A stretch of DNA of 10,657 nucleotides from B8-G4 sp033720735 (GTDB taxonomy: Bacteria; Bacteroidota; Bacteroidia; Chitinophagales; Saprospiraceae). The notes below the pieces were generated by a model that was not told the origin of the DNA, did no database searches, and worked only from the letters and a program-made list of their open reading frames with translations. The stretch spans positions 1 through 10,657 of the forward strand of contig JAWWBX010000134.1 of assembly GCA_033720735.1 (NCBI GenBank). The letters are read 5' to 3'. A program made the translations under genes and the position numbers. Shown in pieces: positions 4,682 to 10,657 of the stretch. Each line of letters opens with the position of its first letter. Positions within the stretch are counted from its first letter, which is position 1.

Positions 4682-7519
4682 CTATTGTCCCCGGTTTTGA
4701 TCCATGATCCAGAATCTGAGCCTGTCATTCTCCATCTTGAGTTCCTGAATGGCGTTGATCAGCACTGGAATGAGGTCTGAATAGTTCATGCCGAGTGTAT
4801 CGTCACCTTCGCCGGTATAGACCGCTTCCGGAACGATCTCTGCGACATCCTGGGCGATCAGCCCGAGACTGGTACCACTGGCCCCGTTCTTCCATTCGTA
4901 GGATACCGGGCGCAGTTGCATCACCTCCTCCAGACCGTACTCCAGCGGGGCGATGTTCTTTTTCAAACGCCGGTCGGAGGTCTGGATGATCCCGAGAAAT
5001 GCCCAGACCTCGCTCCAGCGTGCGCCGGATTCACCGAGTTTGTACTGGTTATCACCATCAGGAATGAAGTTGGCGTCGATCTTCAATTTATTCATGCCGG
5101 CGTCGGTCATCGTCTCGTTGCCAATGGTCATCTTGCTGCCGGCGGGCGTACCATCGCCGTCAAGTACCGTCAGGTGGTCGTTGACATGGAGGGTACCGTT
5201 CACCTCGAGCGAATCTGCGGCAAAGTCTCCCCAGATGAGAGGAGTGGCGCTGTTGGAATTTTCGATATACAGCTTGTCGTCTCCGGCTTCATTCTCCCCG
5301 GCGTGATTCCCGATAAAGACATTGCGGCTGCCGGTGACCGTCGGTCCGCTGCCGGCCTCACTGCCGATGATCACATTCTCGCTGCCCGTGTTGTACTGAC
5401 CGACCAGGTCGCCGACAAAGACATTCGAGCTACCGTCGCCCATATCGTGCCCGGCTTTGTGGCCGACGAGCGTATTCGCAGACCCGAATCCGGCGAGCGT
5501 GCCGGCATTCATGCCCACGATGGTACTGAAACTGCCGTTGATGTTCTGCCCCGCCCGCGAGCCGACAAAGGTGTTGCTGCTGCTGAGCACATCTCCTGCC
5601 TCCCCGGCTTTGTAGCCGAGGTAGGTGTTCTCATTGCCCACGACATTCTCCTCACCTGCCTGGGTGCCCAGGAAGGTGTTGTAGCTGCCGATGGTCATTT
5701 TCCCGGACCGGTCACCGACCGCGGTATTCTCGGCAGCCGTCGACGCATACAAACTGGAATCCCCGATGGCCACCAGGCCCTGTGCCGTCTCACTGGACGC
5801 CAGCGCTTCCGTACCGATCGCCACATTACGCGAGCCAGTAGTATTGGCCAGCAGGCTGTTGCGGCCGAGTGCGACATTGCGGTCTCCGGTTGTGTTGTAG
5901 CCGGCGTCAGCACCCACCAGCGTGTTGAAACTGCCCGTAGTCGCATGCCCGGCGCGGGCACCCAGGTGGGTGTTGCCGCTGCCGGTGACGTTCGAATTGC
6001 CGGAGAACGCGCCGACAAACGTATTGGACCCGCCGCCGACAGTATACTGACCACTGAACGTCCCCACATACGTGTTGTCATCGGAATTGGTGTTGTAGCC
6101 GGCACTCGCACCGAGGGCGGTATTGTTCTGGCCTGTGCTGTTATGGAATAGTGCATAAGCACCGACACCCACATTGTAGTGCCCGGAAGTCTTGTTGAGT
6201 GCATAATTGCCGATCCCGACATTCTGGCTGCCGGTGCTCAACAGCAGAGCCTCTATCCCGACGGCGACATTGTCGTTGCCGCTGACATTGCTTTTCAGTG
6301 CATTCGCGCCAATAGCGATGTTGTTGTCCCCGATCGTGTTGCTGTCAAGGGCTGTTTCGCCGATGGCAATATTGTCGTTGCCATCGGTATTGTCACCGAG
6401 CGCATTCCAGCCCACCGCGACATTGCTCGACCCGCCGTCATTCGCATTCAGGGCATAGAGGCCGAGTGCCACATTGTAGGCGCCTTCCGTGTACTGGAGA
6501 CTGAACGGCCCGATACCCACATTCGCAAAGCCGTCCTGGCTAAACTGCATGGCTCCGAATCCGATCGACGTGTTCTTGCCGCCGGTGAGGTTGGAGAGAA
6601 GAGCGGCCGATCCGATGGCAATATTCTCATTGCCGACCGTATTACTGTCGAGCGCCTGGTAGCCGATCGCAACGTTGGCGCTGCCGCTCGTATTTGAGTA
6701 CAGTGCGCGGGAACCCACCGCCACATTCGTGGTTCCGGTACTGGAAAGGCGCATCGCCCGCGCGCCAACGGCCGTGTTGTTCATACCGGTGCTGTTCCCG
6801 TTCAGCGCGTAAACACCCACGCCGGTATTGGAAAAACCGGTCGTGTTGAAGGTGAGAGCCTGTGAGCCCATGGCAGTGTTGTAGTAGCCGTCGGTGTTCT
6901 CCTTGAGCGATTTCGCACCCACGGCTGTGTTGTGCGTGGCCAAAAGTCCTCCGGGATTGGTGACTCCATTGTTGCGCAAGGCATCCTCCCCGACCGCTAC
7001 CAGGCTGCTTCTGTCGCTGCTGTTGGCAAGAGCAAACGACCCAACAGCTACGTTTGCCGCAGCGGTATTGAGTGCGCCGGCCGACACCCCGATGTATACC
7101 CCGGACGCCGGGTTGGCCGGTTCGATCCGGTTGGCGGTCAGGATCCAGCGCTCGTCGCCGGCAATATCGAAGCGGATGATATCCTCGTCTGCCGTTTCCT
7201 CAACCTGGATCCTGGTGTCATTGTCATTGTCAGTGATCACATCGTTGGTATTAGTGGCGATGATCTCCTGCCAGCTGGTACCCATGTAGAACATAAAGCA
7301 TGACTGGTCCACATCATAGACCAGGAGGCCCTGTGCAGGAGCAGGGATTGCGTTACGTTGTGCAGAGGTCAGGCGGGGCACAAGCATCCCTTTCTGGGTG
7401 CTTTTCACATGTAGGATGGCACTTGGATGTGCCTGAGAGCCATCCGTATTGACGGCAACGCCTTGTGACGTCATCGCCAGGGGAAGGATCAGGATCGAAA
7501 AGAAAAGAATGAATCGCAT
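4682..7519 (-). CDS. exported repeat protein with C-terminal peptidase S74 (tail-fiber chaperone) domain
   Basis: The 945-residue product is started at ATG 7519; a TTG nine codons upstream is less likely because ATG begins an ideal signal peptide (MRFILFFSILILPLAMTSQG). Residues 20-90 match the usual Bacteroidota lead-in (GVAVNTDGS, AILHVKSTQKGMLVPRLT, GLLVYDVDQSCFMFYMGTSW). Residues about 138-748 are some 36 units of 15-25, mostly 16-17, residues with core N-x-A-V/I-G-x-x-A-L or N-T-x-V-G-x-x-A-G, like the left-handed beta-roll head repeats of YadA/trimeric adhesins. A linker (IPDGDNQYKLG, ARWSEVWA) leads to the S74 intramolecular chaperone domain from Ser848 (SDRRLKKNI, LRPVSYEWK, LGLIAQDVAEIVPEAV, MNYSDLIPVLINAIQEL), ending in a short coiled coil. 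Known S74 domains trimerise the fibre, then cleave themselves off before the Ser-Asp; those residues are present. It is probably a trimeric surface or secreted fibre used in adhesion. No phage genes flank it and no type IX sorting tail is seen. Confidence 0.93.
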   Translation of the reverse strand: MRFILFFSILILPLAMTSQGVAVNTDGSQAHPSAILHVKSTQKGMLVPRLTSAQRNAIPAPAQGLLVYDVDQSCFMFYMGTSWQEIIATNTNDVITDNDNDTRIQVEETADEDIIRFDIAGDERWILTANRIEPANPASGVYIGVSAGALNTAAANVAVGSFALANSSDRSSLVAVGEDALRNNGVTNPGGLLATHNTAVGAKSLKENTDGYYNTAMGSQALTFNTTGFSNTGVGVYALNGNSTGMNNTAVGARAMRLSSTGTTNVAVGSRALYSNTSGSANVAIGYQALDSNTVGNENIAIGSAALLSNLTGGKNTSIGFGAMQFSQDGFANVGIGPFSLQYTEGAYNVALGLYALNANDGGSSNVAVGWNALGDNTDGNDNIAIGETALDSNTIGDNNIAIGANALKSNVSGNDNVAVGIEALLLSTGSQNVGIGNYALNKTSGHYNVGVGAYALFHNSTGQNNTALGASAGYNTNSDDNTYVGTFSGQYTVGGGSNTFVGAFSGNSNVTGSGNTHLGARAGHATTGSFNTLVGADAGYNTTGDRNVALGRNSLLANTTGSRNVAIGTEALASSETAQGLVAIGDSSLYASTAAENTAVGDRSGKMTIGSYNTFLGTQAGEENVVGNENTYLGYKAGEAGDVLSSSNTFVGSRAGQNINGSFSTIVGMNAGTLAGFGSANTLVGHKAGHDMGDGSSNVFVGDLVGQYNTGSENVIIGSEAGSGPTVTGSRNVFIGNHAGENEAGDDKLYIENSNSATPLIWGDFAADSLEVNGTLHVNDHLTVLDGDGTPAGSKMTIGNETMTDAGMNKLKIDANFIPDGDNQYKLGESGARWSEVWAFLGIIQTSDRRLKKNIAPLEYGLEEVMQLRPVSYEWKNGASGTSLGLIAQDVAEIVPEAVYTGEGDDTLGMNYSDLIPVLINAIQELKMENDRLRFWIMDQNRGQ
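5276..7108 (-). repeat. about 36 YadA-head-like coding repeats
   Basis: Units of 15-25, mostly 16-17, residues (about 51 bp) cover residues 138-748 of the S74 protein. Units near the N-terminal side mostly end the core with AL (for example NVAVGSRAL, NIAIGETAL). Units near the C-terminal side mostly end it with AG (NTFVGSRAG, NTLVGHKAG), with a switch around unit 20 and a brief return to the AL form near units 25-27. The Val/Ile-Gly positions would stack in a parallel beta-roll with Asn at each turn. DNA copies are diverged, so this is an old array. Confidence 0.88.
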
Positions 7520-7548
7520 GGTCTTGAGTTTGAGTTGACAATGCAAAA

Positions 7549-8004
7549 TTGCGGGGCCAACAGGCCGGGCGGTTCATCCTTTCGGGTGAAATTCTTGCAA
7601 GTGCTTGGACAACGGACGCGTTCGCAGACGAGATCAAAGACGCAGGTTCCGAAGGTGTTGGAACGGTCTATTTTATGCGTGGGAAAGGGATGATCGGCGC
7701 ATTCGTGCCATTCTCGGTATTCATCAATGACACCATCCAGTGCCGCCTCAATAAGAAGAGCTATTCGATCCACCAGGTGCCTCCCGGCGCACACCGGTTT
7801 ACCGTCCAGTTTTCCGGCAAGAAGTCGAAGGTCAGGGCCGAGCCCATCGTCATCGACATAGAGGCCGGCGAAACCTATTACATCCAGCTGATCACCCAGA
7901 GCGGATTGATCAAGAACAACCTGTACTGCCAGGAGGTCACCGCCAGCTCGGCTTCGACAATCCTTCCGACCCTGAAAGAGGACATCAGGTGCCTGAAAGA
8001 ATAG
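7549..8004 (+). CDS. DUF2846-like protein with uncertain or missing 5' end
   Basis: The frame is open from 7534 to the stop TAG 8002-8004. Residues about 38-148, counted from TTG 7549, resemble DUF2846: GTVYFMRGKG, a small beta-rich core, SIHQVPPGAHRFTVQFSG, then IDIEAGETYYIQLI and a final strand followed by EDIRCL. Family members are normally lipoproteins or exported proteins of unknown function. No ATG exists before 7675, which would cut into the first strand of the domain. The only plausible start is TTG 7549, giving an N-terminus (GRFILSGEILASAW, then DAFADE) with a possible Ala-Phe-Ala cleavage site but a weak hydrophobic core containing Glu13. I see no lipobox in any frame. Either a rare start is used, or the 5' end was lost or frameshifted and the gene is decaying. 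It is divergent from the S74 gene, 29 bases from that gene's ATG, leaving little room for separate promoters. The domain match is reasonable; the start is not. Confidence 0.62.
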   Translation: MRGQQAGRFILSGEILASAWTTDAFADEIKDAGSEGVGTVYFMRGKGMIGAFVPFSVFINDTIQCRLNKKSYSIHQVPPGAHRFTVQFSGKKSKVRAEPIVIDIEAGETYYIQLITQSGLIKNNLYCQEVTASSASTILPTLKEDIRCLKE

Positions 8005-8159
8005 CCTCGTTGTAAACGATGGAGTGACAGCCCTGTTTCAGGGAAACGTACCATTCATAAGTTCAGTCGATCCGCTGGCAAACTCCACTGGTGCCGAGAT
8101 GGCCAACACCATATCTTGCTCGCCATCAACACATTGTTTCACCGATCAATCTTTTCTCA
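8005..8159 (+). other. intergenic stretch with two small hairpins
   Basis: Just after the DUF2846 stop there are two short perfect inverted repeats: TCGTT-GTA-AACGA (8007-8019) and CCCTG-TTT-CAGGG (8031-8043). Neither is followed by a T-tract, so termination is only a possibility. A partial -7-like TAAGTTCA occurs at about 8059-8066. I see no coding potential here that I would defend. Confidence 0.3.
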
Positions 8160-8672
8160 ATGAGAATGTCTTTGTCACTTGTCGGCCTCATGCTTATCAT
8201 TTTCAGCTGGAGTGGATGCTCCAAGTCTGATGGGGTCATAGCCATCGGAACGGATGCAATGGTCAAGTTCAAAGCTGGTGGCAAGTCATATACACATCTG
8301 GTTGTTTACTGCACATACCGGGATTCCACTCTCACCATCACTTCAAACGCAGTAATCCCTGATGGCAACAGCCCCAACCTGGCGCTTCAGGTCACCGGGG
8401 TCTTGGATGTCGGCCTCTACCACCTGGATGATGACGGACTAGCACCAGAGGTGGATTTTCTGGCACTTACTACACCTTTCGATGCCGCAGGCGGCGGCTA
8501 TATCACGGATGCGGGCTATGCCATCGTACTCAACATCACCAGGATCGACACCCGCAACAAAGCGATTGAAGGGACTTTCTCCGGAAACCTCGTTTACAAA
8601 CTCCACGGAGAAGCCTTCCCAGATGACACCATGAAGGTGGAGGACGGATCCTTTCTCGTCTACTACTTCTGA
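8160..8672 (+). CDS. DUF6252-like small lipoprotein
   Basis: The 170-residue product starts at ATG 8160 (MRMSLSLVGLMLIIFSWSGC); a second ATG at 8166 is equally possible. The frame continues upstream to 8091, but those 23 residues are not signal-like and would bury the lipobox. The lipobox W-S-G-C places the acylated Cys at residue 20, so it is an envelope lipoprotein. The mature part has features of the Bacteroidota DUF6252-type lipoproteins: an early strand region MVKFKAGGKSYTH, a middle GLYHLDD, and the characteristic late segment IVLNITRIDTRNKAIEGTFSG, followed by the final strands. These are small beta-rich proteins of unknown function. It follows the DUF2846-like gene by 155 bases on the same strand; whether they share a transcript is unclear. 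Confidence in the gene is good; the family name rests on the ITxxDxxxxxIxGTFSG pattern alone. Confidence 0.8.
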   Translation: MRMSLSLVGLMLIIFSWSGCSKSDGVIAIGTDAMVKFKAGGKSYTHLVVYCTYRDSTLTITSNAVIPDGNSPNLALQVTGVLDVGLYHLDDDGLAPEVDFLALTTPFDAAGGGYITDAGYAIVLNITRIDTRNKAIEGTFSGNLVYKLHGEAFPDDTMKVEDGSFLVYYF

Positions 8673-8919
8673 TTGTGCAGCACCCCGGCAATCCGTGAGA
8701 AAGTCAGTCAGCTCCATGTAGCGCCAGGAGAGTGGCTTGTACGCACCAGCAATTCGAAACTGGGTGTTTAGTCGATGATCCAACTGTGGTGCGGGTCATC
8801 TTTGCATTTACTCTGTGACCGACCCTGTACTGGCACAACATTGGGTTGAAACATGCCCTGCAGTTCTGAAACGCAACCCGTATTTTAGACACCGCATTGT
8901 CAAATTTTAACCTGCTGAA
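8673..8919. other. non-coding gap upstream of the tricorn-like gene
   Basis: This 247-base gap has no open frame with recognisable content; a 62-codon minus-strand frame at 8704-8892 looks like chance. It should contain the promoter of the tricorn-like gene. The nearest resemblance to a -7 element is CATCTTTG at about 8797-8804, one mismatch from TAnnTTTG and about 115 bases before the ATG, which is not convincing. No strong hairpin terminator for the lipoprotein gene is visible. Confidence 0.3.
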
Positions 8920-10657
8920 ATGAAAACCATTCGCATCCTGCAGACCATTTTGTCTGCCCTTGTCCTCTCACTGTGCACCACACTCGACGCCCAAACCAAA
9001 CTTCTGCGCTTTCCCGATATCCACGAAAAGACGGTCGTGTTCTGCTATGGCGGCGACCTCTGGAAATCAACGACCGATGGCGGAACCGCGATCAGGTTGA
9101 CCGCCCATGCTGGCCAGGAGTTGTTCCCGAAATTCTCTCCGGACGGCAAATGGATCGCGTTTACCGGGCAGTACGACGGTGATGAGCAGGTGTATGTGAT
9201 GCCGGCTGAGGGCGGCGTGCCGCGTCAGCTGACATACTACCCCGCCCGCGGCCCCCTGGCTCCCCGCTGGGGATATGACCATCACGTGTACGGATGGACG
9301 CCCGACGGACAGCACGTGCTGTTCCGCTCGCTGCGCGATGCCAATGGTGGTAGTACAGAGACAGCTCTCTACACGGTGTCAGTCGAAGGCGGCCTGCCGG
9401 TGAAACTGCCGATGCCGACTTCGGGTGCCGGTGACCTGTCCCCTGACGGAAAACAGATTGTGTATTCCCCCCTGTTCCGCGATTTCCGGACATGGAAGCG
9501 CTATGCCGGAGGCTGGGCGCAGGATCTCTACATTTTTGACCTGGAAACCTATGATGTGACGCCCGTATCGCACACCGTGCGCACGGAGCGGGATCCCATG
9601 TGGGTCGGCAACGATATCTGTTTTGTCTCGGACCGCGACGGCATTCTCAATTTGTATCGCTATGCAGTTGAGAGCGGTGAGGTCAGTCAACTGACCAACA
9701 GCAGTACCTGGGATGTACGCTGGGCCTCGTCTGATGAACAACACCAGGTGATCTTCGAACTCAACGGTGAGTTGGAGGTCTACGACCTCAATACCGGGGC
9801 ACAGCGAAAGATCAGTATCACCGTTCCCAACGATGGACTGGCCATGCGGCCTTCGCGGTACGATGCCAGCGACAACATTGAGGATTTCGCGCTGTCACCC
9901 AAGGGTGAACGCGCGTTGTTCGTCGCCCGTGGTGACGTCTTTACGGCACCGGTAGAAAAGGGCGTGACCCGCAACCTCACCAACTCTTCGACTGCGCATG
10001 ACAAGCACGCACGCTGGTCGCCGGATGGTGCCAAAATCTCCTACGTCTCCGATGCGTCGGGTGAAGAGCAGATCTATCTGGTCAACCAGGACGGCCGGGG
10101 TGAGCCGGAAATGCTGACCACCACGATGACCGGCATGCTGTACATACCGCGCTGGGCGCCGGACAGCAAGCACATCGCTGTCGGTGACAAAGATGGCAAG
10201 CTCTATGTCATTGATGTTGCGACGAAAGAGATTCAGGAAATTGCCGATGACGAGTTCGGGCTGATCACCGACTATATCTGGTCGCCCGACGGAGCTTACC
10301 TCGCATTTACGCTCAACAACTGGAACGGCTATAACTCGCTCTATATCTGGAGTGCATCAGATGCCAGTCTGCACCAGGTGACGGATGAAATGTTCAATGA
10401 ATTCAATCCGGCCTGGGGGCCGCAAGGCGACTACCTCTTCTACATGTCCGACCGGTCATTTGCTCCGATGATCAGCAGCTGGGAGTGGAACTACGCCGGT
10501 GACCGGGAGACCTATATCTACGGGATGGCTCTGCGCAAGGATGTGCCCAATCTTTTCGCACCGGAAAGCGACGAAGTCGAGATCGCGTCTAGTGACGACG
10601 AGGCAGCCAAACCCCAGGCAGATCAGAACGAGGGCGCCGGGGGCGATGACGGGATGA
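8920..10657 (+). CDS. tricorn-like protease, N-terminal beta-propeller part (3' partial)
   Basis: The frame runs from ATG 8920 off the right edge with no stop, giving 579 codons. Residues 1-24 are a signal peptide (ILQTILSALVLSLC, cleavage near LDA/Q), so it acts in the periplasm or outside. The rest is a run of TolB/PD40-like propeller blades, each with S-P-D-G or a variant: FSPDGKWIAFTG (near 69), WTPDGQHVLFRS, LSPDGKQIVYS, WSPDGAKISYVS, WAPDSKHIAV, WSPDGAYLAFTL and WGPQGDYLFYMS. The opening (KLLRFPDIHEKTVVFCYGGDLW) and the order match the N-terminal propellers of tricorn-family proteases, which degrade peptides. Bacterial family members are about 1,000-1,100 residues and end in PDZ and S41 serine-peptidase domains, which would lie beyond the edge, so catalytic residues cannot be checked. 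The visible part ends in an acidic, disordered linker (ESDEVEIASSDDEAA). The start is clear; it stands 247 bases after the previous gene and probably has its own promoter. Confidence 0.92.
   Translation, partial: MKTIRILQTILSALVLSLCTTLDAQTKLLRFPDIHEKTVVFCYGGDLWKSTTDGGTAIRLTAHAGQELFPKFSPDGKWIAFTGQYDGDEQVYVMPAEGGVPRQLTYYPARGPLAPRWGYDHHVYGWTPDGQHVLFRSLRDANGGSTETALYTVSVEGGLPVKLPMPTSGAGDLSPDGKQIVYSPLFRDFRTWKRYAGGWAQDLYIFDLETYDVTPVSHTVRTERDPMWVGNDICFVSDRDGILNLYRYAVESGEVSQLTNSSTWDVRWASSDEQHQVIFELNGELEVYDLNTGAQRKISITVPNDGLAMRPSRYDASDNIEDFALSPKGERALFVARGDVFTAPVEKGVTRNLTNSSTAHDKHARWSPDGAKISYVSDASGEEQIYLVNQDGRGEPEMLTTTMTGMLYIPRWAPDSKHIAVGDKDGKLYVIDVATKEIQEIADDEFGLITDYIWSPDGAYLAFTLNNWNGYNSLYIWSASDASLHQVTDEMFNEFNPAWGPQGDYLFYMSDRSFAPMISSWEWNYAGDRETYIYGMALRKDVPNLFAPESDEVEIASSDDEAAKPQADQNEGAGGDDGM

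Noticed and set aside
4916..6151. A 411-codon + strand open frame opposite the S74 repeat gene
   Set aside because: It is the mirror of a repetitive, GC-rich gene with strong codon bias. Its product (many V-A-A and A-D-R runs) is what a reversed NxAVGxxAL array gives, with no signal peptide or recognisable domain, while the - strand frame has a full set of known domains.
4682..7519. A prophage tail-fibre gene
   Set aside because: The S74 domain is shared with phage fibres, but the signal peptide, the Bacteroidota-type N-terminus and the neighbouring signalling and lipoprotein genes indicate a cellular exported protein. No other phage gene is present.
8704..8892. A 62-codon - strand frame in the gap before the tricorn-like gene
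   Set aside because: No signal, domain or ribosome-binding context; composition is irregular and it is short enough to arise by chance.

Overview
The window looks like chromosomal DNA from a GC-rich member of the Bacteroidota, plausibly a Saprospiria-like lineage. This is inferred from gene content, not from any marker gene. The pointers are the Y-x-G-G-x-G-D-G repeat protein, a tail-fiber-domain protein with a typical Bacteroidota N-terminus, a TPR-HisKA_2 sensor kinase, several small lipoproteins, weak or absent Shine-Dalgarno sequences, and one good match to the Bacteroidota -7 promoter element (TAnnTTTG). I see no rRNA, tRNA, CRISPR array, insertion sequence or phage module.

Layout: (1) On the + strand, bases 2-202 are the C-terminal end of a protein resembling the formylglycine-generating-enzyme (SUMF1) fold. 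Seven bases later comes an exported protein (210-1325) with eight YxGGxGDG units, seven of them in strict 26-residue register, followed by the start of a beta-helix domain. (2) On the - strand, bases 1340-7519 hold four genes, read right to left: a large exported repeat protein ending in a self-cleaving peptidase S74 chaperone domain (7519-4682); a TPR-containing HisKA_2 sensor kinase (4629-2743); its LuxR-type response regulator (2746-2126, ATGA overlap with the kinase); and a small lipoprotein (1948-1340) that seems to have its own promoter. (3) On the + strand, from about 7549 to the end, are a DUF2846-like protein with no convincing start or signal peptide, a DUF6252-like lipoprotein (8160-8672), and the N-terminal 579 codons of a tricorn-like protease (8920 to the edge).

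Nearly every product is predicted to be exported or anchored in the envelope. The kinase and regulator form a clear signalling pair. The kinase starts only 52 bases after the S74 repeat protein ends, on the same strand, so the adhesin-like protein and the two-component system may share a transcript; this is inference. The two + strand genes at the left end form a tight pair that converges on the - strand block through a hairpin containing both stop codons.

The points most worth a second look are the 26-residue repeat protein, the roughly 36-unit S74 protein next to a two-component system, the half-site cluster upstream of the small lipoprotein, the stop-codon hairpin, and the DUF2846 gene with no evident start. 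I found no clear evidence of a wholly new multi-gene system.
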